Assembly: GCF_013409045.1 (NCBI RefSeq)
Contig: NZ_JACCBT010000001.1
Location: 5,394,001 to 5,458,000 of the forward strand
Direction: 5' to 3'
DNA from: Actinomadura citrea
GTDB lineage: Bacteria > Actinomycetota > Actinomycetes > Streptosporangiales > Streptosporangiaceae
DNA length: 64,000 nucleotides
Position 1 is the stretch's first letter. The number at the start of each line of letters is the position of its first letter. Shown in pieces: positions 7,350 to 16,682 of this stretch. Made by a program: the position numbers and the translations under genes. The notes beneath the pieces were generated by a model. That model saw nothing but the letters and a program-made list of their open reading frames with translations. It was not told where the DNA came from and ran no database searches.

Positions 7350-9494
7350 TCAGCGACGGCGATCAGAGGCCTCCGCGAGCGGGAGGAAACCTGGGCGCTC
7401 ACCCATCGCGAAAGCGACGGCTTGGTCGAGATCGAGTTCCGTCCCCTGCACGAAGAACTGTCGGTATGCCTCGTCGCCCAGAGCTCGCCGGGCAAGCGCC
7501 TCCCCTTCGCAGTGCGGGGCGTTGAAATACGCAGAACCGAACAGCGGGAGCCCTACCGTCCGCCAGATCTGTTCGGCCGCCCCCTGCAGGGCGGCGGCGT
7601 CCCGGGGACGGCCGCCCGCCGCGTGGAACAGGGCGAGCAGCTCGATGCCCAGCACCGCGCACACCAGATCATGGAAAGTGCGGCTGATGTCCACGCATTT
7701 CCGGGCGAGGACGGTCGCGTCCTGGACCCGTCCCTCGGTCCAGGCCGCGAAGGCCAGAACGTAGAGCGCGTAGGCCCTGACCCACCGTTCGCCGCGCTCC
7801 TCACAGATCGCGCGAACCGCTTCGCACAGCTCGACGGCGAAGGGGAGGTCACCTTGGAACGCGACCGTCATGGCGTACTCGGCGCGCGCCATGATCACGC
7901 TGGTGTTCAGCTCCCCGAGGGAGTCATAGGCGGCGAGCGCGTCCTTGAACAGAGTGGCCGCTGTCGCGTGGTCATCGGTCACCAGCGCGACGCAGCCCAG
8001 CCGATGGACCGCATTGGCCGCCGCGATCGGGTCACCCGTCCGCAGGGCCTCTGCCCGACCGGCCTCCAGCAGCGCGGTCGCGGCGTCGGTGTCGCCCTGC
8101 TTGATGGCGATGTAGCCGTTCACCCAGAGGGCTTTGGCCCGTGCCCGGGTCGGGTCGGTGTCGAGGGCGAGTGCCCGATCCAGCCAGTACCGGCCTTCGG
8201 CGAGGAAGCCGCATCCCACCCAGTAGAAGCACAGCGCGCCGGCCATCAGCAGGCCGGTTTGCGCCTGACCGGGGGTGGTGAGGCAGTAGTCGAGCGCTGC
8301 GCTCACATTCGCGTGCTCACGGAGCAGACGCTTGAAGATCTCCTTCTGGTCGGCGCCGAACCACTCCAGCTCGCACTGCTGGACCAGACTCAGGTACCAG
8401 TCGCGGTGCCGCCCGCGGAACTTCTGCTGCTCGCCCAGCTCACCGAGCCATTTCGAGCCGTACTCACGCAAGGTGTCCAGTAGCCGGTACCGGACGCCCT
8501 CGCCGTCTCCGACCCGCGAGAGGATCGACTTGTCGACCAGACCCGCCAGCGTCACCGAGACGCGGTCTGCGGGCAGCACACCGTCGCCGCACACGTGCTC
8601 GACGGCGCGCTGATCGAAGTCCCCGGCGAAGACCGACAGCCGGGCCCACAGCAGCCGCTCCTGGCGCGTGCACAGCTCATGACTCCAGCCGACCGTCGTA
8701 CGCAGCGCGTCGTGCCGCGACACGTCCTTGGACATATCCGCGGTTCCGTCCACCAGCATCTCGAACCGGTCGTCCAGCCGGTCCGACAACTGCTCCAGGG
8801 AGAGCCGCCGCAGCTGGCCGGCGGCGAGTTCCAGGGCCAGCGGAAGCCCCTCCAGGCGACGGCACAGCCGGGCGACGGTGCGCCAGTTGTCATCGCCGAC
8901 GGCGAAGCCTCCCGTGGCCGATGCGGCACGCTCCTCGAACAGGGTGACCGCCGGGGGCCGTGCCACCGTGTCCGCCGGCGCCGCTTCCGGATCCGCCGTC
9001 TCCAGTGGCGCGAGTTTCAGCACCCGCTCACCGCTGACGCCGAGGGCCTGGCGGCTCGTGGCCAGCAGGTGCAATCCGGGTGCCGCCCTCAGCAGGACCT
9101 CGGCCACACCCGCACAGGCGTCCCTGAGATGCTCGCACGTGTCCAACACCAGCAGCAGCCGTTTCCCGGACAGGTGATCGGCCAGGACGTCGAGCTGCGG
9201 ACGCGCGGTCTGGTCGACGACCCGCAGAGCGCGGGCGATCGCATGGCCCACGAGGGACCCGTCCCGCAGACCCGACAGGGGCACCGCCCACGCGCCGTCA
9301 TGGAACCCGTGCTCCAGGTCCCGCGCGGCCTCCAGCGCGACCCGCGTCTTGCCGACGCCGCCCACACCGGTCACCGTCACCATCCGTCCGGCGCCGAATA
9401 ACCGCCTGAGCTCCGTGAGCTCGGCATGCCGTCCGACGAGAGCGGCGCTTTGAGGGACGAGATTGCCCCTCCGCAGCACATCAGCCCCAGCCAC
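7350..9494 (-). CDS. NB-ARC/AAA ATPase with TPR C-terminus, AfsR/LuxR-like but without a DNA-binding domain
   Basis: 714 aa from GTG 9494. Residues about 25-60 hold LVGRHAELTELRRLF and the P-loop VTGVGGVGKTRVAL; Walker B is LLLVLDTCEH, followed by the sensor-like LLATSRQALGVSGE. The C-terminal half is alpha-helical TPR-type. LuxR/LAL relatives end in a GerE helix-turn-helix and AfsR relatives begin with an OmpR-type domain plus BTAD; this protein has neither and stops at about residue 714. It could be a STAND signalling ATPase acting through a partner rather than by binding DNA. The flavin monooxygenase gene follows 44 nt downstream. Confidence 0.8.
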   Translation of the reverse strand: MAGADVLRRGNLVPQSAALVGRHAELTELRRLFGAGRMVTVTGVGGVGKTRVALEAARDLEHGFHDGAWAVPLSGLRDGSLVGHAIARALRVVDQTARPQLDVLADHLSGKRLLLVLDTCEHLRDACAGVAEVLLRAAPGLHLLATSRQALGVSGERVLKLAPLETADPEAAPADTVARPPAVTLFEERAASATGGFAVGDDNWRTVARLCRRLEGLPLALELAAGQLRRLSLEQLSDRLDDRFEMLVDGTADMSKDVSRHDALRTTVGWSHELCTRQERLLWARLSVFAGDFDQRAVEHVCGDGVLPADRVSVTLAGLVDKSILSRVGDGEGVRYRLLDTLREYGSKWLGELGEQQKFRGRHRDWYLSLVQQCELEWFGADQKEIFKRLLREHANVSAALDYCLTTPGQAQTGLLMAGALCFYWVGCGFLAEGRYWLDRALALDTDPTRARAKALWVNGYIAIKQGDTDAATALLEAGRAEALRTGDPIAAANAVHRLGCVALVTDDHATAATLFKDALAAYDSLGELNTSVIMARAEYAMTVAFQGDLPFAVELCEAVRAICEERGERWVRAYALYVLAFAAWTEGRVQDATVLARKCVDISRTFHDLVCAVLGIELLALFHAAGGRPRDAAALQGAAEQIWRTVGLPLFGSAYFNAPHCEGEALARRALGDEAYRQFFVQGTELDLDQAVAFAMGERPGFLPLAEASDRRR

Positions 9495-10207
9495 GATCGC
9501 CCCATTCCCCCCGTGCCGTCACGATGACGCACCACCTTACCCAAACGGCCTGCGCCAATAGGGCATTTTCGGAAATCGGCAGCCGATCAGGAAAAATCAG
9601 AACTGGTCAGCTGTTTTGAGGCTGGGCAAGGTGAAGTTCAGGCGGTAGAGGGCAGCTGGTACGGCGTCCGAGATCGTGATCGGCGTTAAGGTGGCGGTCC
9701 ATAATGCAGGTCAGCCGCCCGATGATCGTGATGTGCGACGATCAACAATCCTGGGGCGGCTGCCGCCGCCATGGTAGGGGTCAGCGCCGCCGGTTGTTGC
9801 CTGAATGACCTGATGGCCTTGATGCCCCATCACCCACCTGCCGGTGAATCGGGCTGAAGCCCGGCACACCTCGGAAAACCACGACGGAGATACGCACAGT
9901 CATCGATCCGAAGGGACGTTTCGCCAAACCCACGTGACCGAGGCAAGATCCGTGCCCCAGATTCGCCCACTCGCCGGGCCGTCCCGCCCATTTTGTCACC
10001 GATCCAGTCGGACGACGCGCAGCGATGGTGGTGGGCGTTCGCCTGCGCAGGCCGAACTGTGGCTCAGCCGCTTCCCGACTTGGACCAGCAGGTCCGAAGA
10101 AATCGGAGCCTGCCCGCGAACGTCCGGGGCCGACGCGCGCGATCAGAGCCGCCCAGTCCCCGGGACGTGCACCACAGGCCGGGGGCGGGACAGCGCTGGG
10201 CCCGCGG
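9495..10207. other. Intergenic stretch without a convincing gene, possibly holding a transposase tail
   Basis: About 710 nt with lower GC than its neighbours. On the minus strand a short open frame (about 9606-9713, no start) ends ALYRLNFTLPSLKTADQF then stop; it looks to me like the C-terminus of an IS transposase, but I cannot name the family. Small hairpins such as CGGGCTGAAGCCCG (about 9850) and the inverted repeat GATCGT...ACGATC (about 9725-9745) are present. The promoter of the NB-ARC ATPase gene must lie in the left part. Confidence 0.35.
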
Positions 10208-11137
10208 TCAGCGTGACGGGGGCGGCTCGCCGGGCAGCCAGTCGCGGGCCGGGTCGTACTCCAGCCAGCGGTGCCGCCGCCCGTGCTCGGCGAACCCGCG
10301 GAGCAGCGCGGGGATCATCGGATGCGGGGACTGCCGGGGCCACACCAGCGACCAGGCGTAAAGCGGCGTCGGACCGACGACGGGGATCGCGCGGATCCTC
10401 GGGTCGTCGGGCAGCGGGGCGTCGGCCGGGAACAGCGTGATCCGTCCCGGCTCGGCCAGCAGGTCGGCCAGCAGGTGCTCCACCCCGAGGTTCGCGCCGC
10501 CGGAGCCGACGCGTACGCCGAACTCGTCGCAGAACCGCTTGATGAAGTCGAGCCGGTCGACGTCCGCGGGGAACCGCAGGTCGCGTCCGGCGAGGTCGGA
10601 CGGGCGGACGGCGGACCGCGAAGCGAGCGGATGCCCGGCGCCGACGAGCACGTCCACCGGTTCGAGCCGGACGAGACGGTGCGCCAGGCCGTCCGGCAGC
10701 GGCGGGTGCACGCGTCCGAACGCGGCGTCGACGTCGCCGCGCAGCAGTGCCGCGACCGCCGCCGGAAGATCGCGGCTCATACCGAGTTCGACCTTCAGGT
10801 CCGGCCGCTCGTCGATGACCGGGCCGACCGTCCTCACCGGTCCGTAGAGGTGGCCCCAGACGTCGAGCCGCAGCGGGCGGGCGGCGGCGTGGACCGCGGC
10901 CACGGCGGCCTCCGCGGTGCGCAGCGCCTCCCGGGCCGGCTCCAGGAAACGGCGTCCCGCCTCCGTGAGCTCGACGTTCCCGCGTGTGAGCAGCGCGGCT
11001 CCGAGCGCCGCCTCCAGCCGGGCCAGCCGCTTGGACACCGCCTGCTGGCTGATCGCCAGTCCCCCGGCCGCCCGCCCGAAGTGCAGGTGGTCGGCGACGG
11101 CGACGAACGCGCGCACCTGGCCGAGGTCGAGCTCCAT
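10208..11137 (-). CDS. LysR-family transcriptional regulator
   Basis: About 309 aa from ATG 11137 (MELDLGQVRAFVAVADHLHF). Residues 1-60 are the LysR winged helix-turn-helix (FGRAAGGLAISQQAVSKRLARLE), followed by the effector-binding fold. LysR regulators often control a divergently transcribed neighbour; here the oxidoreductase gene at 11227 runs the other way, with about 90 nt between starts, so it and the coupled hydrolase are the likely targets. The spacer contains the small dyad ACAACC/GGTTGT around 11154-11170, a plausible binding site. A TTG start at 11158 is an alternative. Confidence 0.88.
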   Translation of the reverse strand: MELDLGQVRAFVAVADHLHFGRAAGGLAISQQAVSKRLARLEAALGAALLTRGNVELTEAGRRFLEPAREALRTAEAAVAAVHAAARPLRLDVWGHLYGPVRTVGPVIDERPDLKVELGMSRDLPAAVAALLRGDVDAAFGRVHPPLPDGLAHRLVRLEPVDVLVGAGHPLASRSAVRPSDLAGRDLRFPADVDRLDFIKRFCDEFGVRVGSGGANLGVEHLLADLLAEPGRITLFPADAPLPDDPRIRAIPVVGPTPLYAWSLVWPRQSPHPMIPALLRGFAEHGRRHRWLEYDPARDWLPGEPPPSR

Positions 11138-11226
11138 GCCTCCCATCGTCGCCGACAACCAACGGTTGTCAATCCGGCCCGTCGGCTGTTGGAACGGGCC
11201 CCCGGTCTCCCGGTTTCATGCGTGCC

Positions 11227-12138
11227 ATGAGAGCACTTCTCCCCGAGGCGGGATCCGTCGTGTTCGGCGAGGTGGACGAGCCCGTCCCCCGTCCGGACGA
11301 AGCGCTGGTGAAGGTCGCCGCGTTCTCGGTGAACCGCGGCGAGACGTTCCAGCTGGAATCGGACCGGCCCGGCTGGCGTCCCGGCAAGGACATCGCGGGA
11401 CTGGTCGTCCAGGCCGCCGCCGACGGGTCGGGACCCGCCGCCGGCCGCCCGATCGTCGGGCATCCGCCGTCGGCGGGGTGGGCGGAGTACGTCGCCGTCC
11501 CCACCGCATCGCTCGCCGAGATCCCCGATCCCGTGCCCCTGCGGGCGGCCGCCGCACTGCCGCTGGCCGGGCTCACCGCGCTGCGGCTGCTGCGCGCGTC
11601 CGGGACCACCGCCGGGACGCGCGTCCTGCTGACCGGCGCCTCCGGCGGGGTCGGCCACTACTTCGTCGAACTGGCGGCGGCCGCGGGCGCCGAGGTCACC
11701 GCGGTCACGGCCGCCCCGGAGCGCGGCCGGCGCCTGTCCGAGCTGGGCGCGGCGGTCGTCCACGGCGTTCGGGACGCGGTCGGCCCCTTCGACGTCGTAC
11801 TGGAGTCGACGGGCGGGGACGACCTTCCGCTCGCGCTGGCACGCGTGGCGCCCGGCGGCACGCTCATCTGGTTCGGACAGGCGAGCCGCCGGCCGGTCAC
11901 GCTGGACTTCTTCGGCTTCTTCGACGGCCCCGAAGGCGCCACGATCAGGCATTTCCACTACGCGAAGGCCCCCTACGGCGAGGATCTCGCCACCCTCGTC
12001 CGGCTGACCGCCACCGGGCGCCTGCACCCGGAGCTCGGCCGCGTCGCCGACTGGAGCGAGACCGCCGCCGTCCTCACCGAACTACGCGAGCGCCGCGTCC
12101 GCGGCAACGCCGTCCTCACCCTGGAGCAGAACCGATGA
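11227..12138 (+). CDS. Zinc-binding-dehydrogenase-type quinone oxidoreductase (MDR superfamily)
   Basis: About 303 aa. MDR-fold features are the GroES-like N-terminal half and the cofactor loop VLLTGASGGVGHYFVELAAA typical of NADPH:quinone oxidoreductases. The cysteines and Glu that hold catalytic zinc in true alcohol dehydrogenases are absent, so it is of the zinc-free quinone-reductase/enoyl-reductase kind. The stop overlaps the start of the next gene (ATGA at 12135-12138), so the two are translationally coupled. An in-frame ATG at 11218 is also possible; neither start has a good ribosome site. Likely under the divergent LysR regulator. Confidence 0.85.
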   Translation: MRALLPEAGSVVFGEVDEPVPRPDEALVKVAAFSVNRGETFQLESDRPGWRPGKDIAGLVVQAAADGSGPAAGRPIVGHPPSAGWAEYVAVPTASLAEIPDPVPLRAAAALPLAGLTALRLLRASGTTAGTRVLLTGASGGVGHYFVELAAAAGAEVTAVTAAPERGRRLSELGAAVVHGVRDAVGPFDVVLESTGGDDLPLALARVAPGGTLIWFGQASRRPVTLDFFGFFDGPEGATIRHFHYAKAPYGEDLATLVRLTATGRLHPELGRVADWSETAAVLTELRERRVRGNAVLTLEQNR

Positions 12139-13532
12139 CCGCCTTCCTCGACGAACCCGTCGCCCCCTTCGCCGCCGCCAACCGGTCGCGCGCCATCGCC
12201 GCCGGTATCGACCCGTACCAGTACGACGCGGTCACCAGCGACCTGACCGCCCTGCACGAGTGGACGGACGCTTTCGCGCGGACCGGCGAGGAGCATCTGG
12301 CCCGGGCCGGAAAGGCCCGGCTCCCGAGGTCGGCGGGCGAGGCGTACCGGGACGCCGCGCTGTGGTTCCACTTCGCGACCGTCCTTCCGAACCCGGACCT
12401 CGCCGCGCACGGCCGCGCGGCCGCCGCGTCCGCGAGTGCCCTGCGCCGCTCGCTCGCCCGCCTCGCCCCGGACGCCGCGCACCTTTCCGGGCCGGACTTC
12501 ACCGGCGTCCTCCGGCGCCCGGCCGCGGACGCCCCCCTGGTCGTCCTGGTGCCGGGGATGAACTCCGGCAAGGTCGAGTTCATGCCGATCGCCGAGGCCC
12601 TGCTCTCGCGCGGTCTCGGCGTCCTCGCCATCGACGGGCCGGGGCAGGGCGAACTCGCCGTCCGCGGCACCTGGGAGGCGGACTACCACCGGGTGGTGCG
12701 GCAGGCCCTGGACGCCGTGGACGGCCTGCCCGCCGGCATCGGCCTGCTCGGGCTCAGCATGGGCGGGTTCCTCGCGTCCGTCGCCGCGGAGAAGGAGCCG
12801 CGGATCCGCGCGGTCGTCTCTGTCAGCGGGCCCACGGCCATCACCTGGGACGAGCTTCCGCCGTATGTGACGGAGTCGTTCGTCCTGCGCACGGGTGGGG
12901 AGGACGCCGCGCGCCTTTTCGCCGGCCGGGTCACCGCGCCCCGGGTCCCGCAGCCGCTCCGCGTCCTGGACGGCGGACTGGACGTCATCCCGGGCGTCGC
13001 CAACGGCGAAGAGCTGGCCGCGCGCGCGGCCGACGGCGAGTACACGCTGATCCCCGAGGGCGGCCACCTCCTGGAGAACCGCCGCTGGGCATGGCTGCCC
13101 GACACGCTCGACTGGCTGGCCGCCCGGCTCAGCCACGACCCGGCGTCGGTGGTCACCCGCTACGTCGAGGCGGTCGCGAACGGCGACCTGGACACCATCA
13201 GCGCGAGCTTCGCCGACGAGGCCACCTGGACCTACCCCGGTGACCTGCCGCTGACCGGCACCTGGCGGGGCCGGGACGCGATCATCGGCGACTTCCTCGG
13301 CGACGCCGGAAAGCTCTTCCGGCCCGGGGGCGAGCCCAGGGTCGTCCTCACCAATGTGGTCGCCGACGGCGACCAGGTCGTGGCCGAATGGACGTCCCGG
13401 GGAACGGCCCGCAACGGCAGCGCCTACGACAACGCCTGCCTCGGCGTCTTCACGGTGCGGGACGGCCGGATCACATCCGTCCGGGAGTACACCGACACCC
13501 AGCATGTCGAGCGCACTCTGTTCGGCTCTTGA
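12135..13532 (+). CDS. Alpha/beta hydrolase fused to a SnoaL/NTF2-like domain
   Basis: 465 aa, ATG overlapping the previous stop. Residues about 20-320 are an alpha/beta hydrolase related to FrsA/DUF1100 esterases: oxyanion region VLVPGMNSGK, nucleophile GLSMGG, IDGPGQGE, and a C-terminal His in EGGHLLENR. Residues about 335-465 are a separate SnoaL-like/NTF2-fold domain (VVTRYVEAVANGDLDTISAS, WRGRDAIIGDF, VADGDQVVAEWTSRGTA, VFTVRDGRITSVREYTD). The fold is used by polyketide cyclases, isomerases and ligand-binding subunits. Fusing the two suggests hydrolysis followed by isomerisation or binding of the product, in a short pathway with the coupled oxidoreductase. Confidence 0.85.
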   Translation: MTAFLDEPVAPFAAANRSRAIAAGIDPYQYDAVTSDLTALHEWTDAFARTGEEHLARAGKARLPRSAGEAYRDAALWFHFATVLPNPDLAAHGRAAAASASALRRSLARLAPDAAHLSGPDFTGVLRRPAADAPLVVLVPGMNSGKVEFMPIAEALLSRGLGVLAIDGPGQGELAVRGTWEADYHRVVRQALDAVDGLPAGIGLLGLSMGGFLASVAAEKEPRIRAVVSVSGPTAITWDELPPYVTESFVLRTGGEDAARLFAGRVTAPRVPQPLRVLDGGLDVIPGVANGEELAARAADGEYTLIPEGGHLLENRRWAWLPDTLDWLAARLSHDPASVVTRYVEAVANGDLDTISASFADEATWTYPGDLPLTGTWRGRDAIIGDFLGDAGKLFRPGGEPRVVLTNVVADGDQVVAEWTSRGTARNGSAYDNACLGVFTVRDGRITSVREYTDTQHVERTLFGS

Positions 13533-13591
13533 CCTGCGGACGTCGCGAGGGCGGCGGTCTTCGTTCAGCATCACGAACAGGGCGACGAGAA

Positions 13592-13618
13592 CGGTGGGGA
13601 GGCTGTGCCTCCCCACCG
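13592..13618. terminator. Perfect 12-bp stem, probable bidirectional terminator
   Basis: Stem CGGTGGGGAGGC with loop TGT and the exact complement, located 60 nt after the hydrolase-SnoaL stop and before the convergent EamA gene. It has no T run, which is usual for high-GC actinomycetes. Confidence 0.7.
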
Positions 13619-13650
13619 CGGTTGCGGGCCGGTTGAGCCCGCGTCTTGGC

Positions 13651-13679
13651 CCGGACGGCGCGGTTCACACGCCGTCCGG
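13651..13679. terminator. Second stem-loop between the convergent genes
   Basis: Ten-bp perfect stem CCGGACGGCG / CGCCGTCCGG with a 9-nt loop. Together with the stem at 13592 it separates the two convergent transcription units; it is the nearer one to the EamA gene end. Confidence 0.6.
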
Positions 13680-13728
13680 CAGGCACCGCCGAACCCCCTG
13701 GGGAGTCCGGCGGTCATCTATCGGCGGA

Positions 13729-14877
13729 TCACCGCTTCGTGAGCCCGGCCCGTTCCGCGACCGGCGTGAGGACGCCGGTCAGCAGGGCGGCGGCCTTGGT
13801 GTTGCCGCCTTGGGCCAGCGGCCACAGGGCGGCGGCGACCTCCAGCGACTGGCTGTCGGCCGTACGGGCCGCGCCGTCGGCGGGCACCGCTGCCTTGGCG
13901 AGTCGACGCGACCCCCTCAGCCGGCCGAGGTCCCGGCGGCCGAGCCACCGGAGCAGCGGCTCGTCCAGGTCGGTGGTGTTGGCCACGATGGCGACCACGA
14001 TGATCAGCACGCCGGTGGCCACGAACCACCCGGGAGTCTCCCCGAGCAGCAGCAGCCCGATCGGCAGGCTCATGATCGGCTCACCGCTGGACAGGACGCC
14101 GAACTTCTCCTTGCCCAGGTAGCCGATGGAGCGCGCCTCCAGTACCGGAGCCACGCACGCCGTGCACAGACCGGTCAGCATGGCCAGCATGAGGACCCGG
14201 GGCTGGAACCAGTCCAGGCCCCCCACGACCAGCCAGCAGGCCGCACCTGGGATGGTGAGCAGGCCGGCCAGGGCCAACCCGATCGTCTCGGCTCCCCGGT
14301 CCTCCAGCTTCTCCACCGCACTGACGTTCACGGCGAAGCAGACCGCTGCCACGGCCGCGAAGGCGTAACCGAGCCAGTCGATGCGGGACTCCTCCTGCAG
14401 CGACATGACCCACAGCCCCACGCCGGCCAGGACGGGCCAGAGCACCGCGACGTAGCGGGCCTTGCGGAGCGTGCCCCAGACGGCCACCCCCAGCGGGCCG
14501 CAGAACGCGATCGCGATCACTGTCGCGAAGCTGCCGATCCGCTGGGTCGCACCGACCAGAAGCGGCAGATAGAAGACCCCGGAGACAGCCAGGCACCCGA
14601 TCGGCCACCGAACCGACCCGGCCGAGGCTCGCACCCGCTGGATCTCTTCAGCGGCGCTGCCACCGCGCGACCGCACCGACAGACCGATCTTGACGACGGC
14701 GTATCCCGCGAGGAACAGCCCGCCGAAGACGGCCCCGAGCGCACCGGGCGCGAAGGGGAACTGATCTTCGGCACCCAGCGCGGAGAAGGCGTCTCCGGCA
14801 ACGCAGAACAGCAGCCCGAGGAGGCCGACGGCGACCCCTCGAAGCGCGCCGTCTCCACCTACCCTCATATTGGACAT
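13729..14877 (-). CDS. EamA/DMT-superfamily membrane transporter (RhtA-like)
   Basis: 382 aa from ATG 14877, preceded by AGAGG at suitable distance. About ten hydrophobic helices in two EamA repeats; the second repeat is marked by AFAAVAAVCFAVNVSAVEKL and a paired-helix end GEPIMSLPIGLLLLGETPGW, typical of RhtA-like amino-acid and metabolite exporters. The last 90 residues are a soluble, charged tail. Likely exports a small polar metabolite across the cytoplasmic membrane; substrate unknown. The carotenoid-oxygenase gene is divergent, about 330 nt away. Confidence 0.85.
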   Translation of the reverse strand: MSNMRVGGDGALRGVAVGLLGLLFCVAGDAFSALGAEDQFPFAPGALGAVFGGLFLAGYAVVKIGLSVRSRGGSAAEEIQRVRASAGSVRWPIGCLAVSGVFYLPLLVGATQRIGSFATVIAIAFCGPLGVAVWGTLRKARYVAVLWPVLAGVGLWVMSLQEESRIDWLGYAFAAVAAVCFAVNVSAVEKLEDRGAETIGLALAGLLTIPGAACWLVVGGLDWFQPRVLMLAMLTGLCTACVAPVLEARSIGYLGKEKFGVLSSGEPIMSLPIGLLLLGETPGWFVATGVLIIVVAIVANTTDLDEPLLRWLGRRDLGRLRGSRRLAKAAVPADGAARTADSQSLEVAAALWPLAQGGNTKAAALLTGVLTPVAERAGLTKR

Positions 14878-15206
14878 GGCCCATGACCTCTCGTTTGTCT
14901 CTTCACCGGCAAGCCGGCGGCAGGCAGCGTCTGCCCGCAGGAGAGACCGTGTCCCCACAAGCGAAAACGACAACTGTTATCGCCATCACACCCATCCGGC
15001 TCCGAGAGATCGGACCGTTCGAATGATCTTGACGTGAGGAGGACGTGCCGGGCGGGTAAGAGCCGGTGAGAGCACCGGCGAGCGGCCCGCGCCGGGCGGC
15101 GTTGGTGCGGCCATCTGCGCGGCGAGCACTGCGCATCTGCCCGTGGTGAGGGCGTCCGGCCCGTCGACGGCGCGCGTCCACCGGGTCCAGGGACGGAAGG
15201 TTGGTC

Positions 15207-16634
15207 ATGGTCGCGCACTCCACCGAATTCGATCCGACTCGCGTCGCACACCTGAACGGGACCTTCGCGCCCGTCAGCGAGGAGGTGGACGAGGCCGAAC
15301 TGCAGGTCGAAGGCGAACTGCCCGCCGATCTGGACGGGGTCTACCTGCGCAACGGCCCCAACCCGCGGTTCACGCCGATCGGCTCGTACCTGTTTCCCAT
15401 CGACGGCGACGGGATGGTGCACGGCGTGTGGATGAGCCAAGGGAAGGCCCGCTACCGCAACCGTTTCGTGCGCACTCCCGCTCTGCGGGCGGAGGAGGCC
15501 GCGGGGCGTGCGTTGTGGGGCGGAATCGAGTCGATGATCATCCCTGGGGCGGAGGAGGTCGGGCCTGCGCTCGCGCAGACGTTCAAGGAGCTGCCGGACA
15601 TCAACATCGTTCGGCACGGCGGACGTCTGCTGGCCCTCGCCGAGTCCGACTGCCCTTACCGGATGAGCCCGGAGCTGGAGACCCTCGGCAGGGAGACCTT
15701 CGGCGACGGCCTGCCCGCCGGGATCACCGCCCACCCCAAGGTCGACCCGCGGACCGGGCAGATGGCGGTCTTCTGCTACGCGCTGGAGGAACCGTTCCTC
15801 ACCTGGTCACTGCTCGGTGCGGACGGGAGCCTCGACCGGGGCCCCACGGCGGTGGAGGGTCCGGAGGAGCCGGTGATGATCCACGACATGGCTCTCACCG
15901 GCCGCTACCTGGTCCTGGTCCTCGCGCCCGCCTTCCTGGATCTGGCGGCGGCGTTGCAGGGTGGTTCGTTCCTGGACTGGCGCCCCGAGCGCGGCACCCG
16001 GATCGCGCTGATCCCGCGCGACGGCGGGCCCGTGCGGTGGGCTCGCGACACCGCGTTCTGGGTCTGGCATACCGTCAACGCCTACGACACCCCCGACGGA
16101 CAGGTCGTCCTGGACTACGTCCAGTGGCCCGGCCCTGGGCTGGGTCCGCGCCCGGCCGCTCCCGGCGGAGCCCCGCACGGGCTCGCCCGCGCCGTTCTGG
16201 ACCCGGACGCCGGCTCCATCCGCCGCCGGCTGCTCGACGACGTGCGCGTGGAATTCCCCCGGGTGGACGACCGGGTCCTGGCCGGCCCGCACCACCGGAT
16301 CGCCACCGCGGCCGGAAGCGGGCGGACGCCGGACCTGCTGCCCGGCGAGTACGACGCGCTGCGCTGGTACGAGGTGAGCAGCGACGACGTGGTGGCCGAG
16401 ACCTGGAACGCGGGCGCCCTCTCGGTCGGCGAGCCCGTCTTCGCCCCCGTCCCCGGAACGACGGACGCCGGCGACGGCTACTGGCTCACCTTCGCCACCG
16501 ACCGCACCGACCTCACCAGCTGGCTCCTCGTCCTGCCCGGCCAGAACCCGGCCGACGGGCCGGTCGCCCGGGTCCGCATCCCCGTGCGCGTGCCCCTGGG
16601 GCTGCACGGCGCCTGGCTGCCCACACAGAACTAG
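15207..16634 (+). CDS. Carotenoid cleavage dioxygenase (RPE65/lignostilbene dioxygenase family)
   Basis: 475 aa from ATG 15207, with GGAAGG 5-10 nt upstream. The N-terminus has the family motif VYLRNGPNPRF. The four iron-binding histidines of the seven-bladed propeller can be placed: ITAHPKVD, IHDMALT, VWHTVNAYD and GLHGAWLP near the C-terminus. Family members use non-haem Fe(II) and O2 to cut a C=C bond in carotenoids, retinoids or stilbenes. No carotenoid biosynthesis genes are in the window, so the substrate could as well be a lignin-type stilbene. Length and motifs are complete. Confidence 0.9.
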   Translation: MVAHSTEFDPTRVAHLNGTFAPVSEEVDEAELQVEGELPADLDGVYLRNGPNPRFTPIGSYLFPIDGDGMVHGVWMSQGKARYRNRFVRTPALRAEEAAGRALWGGIESMIIPGAEEVGPALAQTFKELPDINIVRHGGRLLALAESDCPYRMSPELETLGRETFGDGLPAGITAHPKVDPRTGQMAVFCYALEEPFLTWSLLGADGSLDRGPTAVEGPEEPVMIHDMALTGRYLVLVLAPAFLDLAAALQGGSFLDWRPERGTRIALIPRDGGPVRWARDTAFWVWHTVNAYDTPDGQVVLDYVQWPGPGLGPRPAAPGGAPHGLARAVLDPDAGSIRRRLLDDVRVEFPRVDDRVLAGPHHRIATAAGSGRTPDLLPGEYDALRWYEVSSDDVVAETWNAGALSVGEPVFAPVPGTTDAGDGYWLTFATDRTDLTSWLLVLPGQNPADGPVARVRIPVRVPLGLHGAWLPTQN

Positions 16635-16682
16635 CGACCGGGAGTGAGCCGATGACCGTCGACCCGCCGCGTCCCCGGCGGC

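Noticed and set aside
4759..7764. 1,001-codon plus-strand open frame across the XRE and FAD genes
   Set aside because: It is antisense to two well-supported genes and has no domain character.
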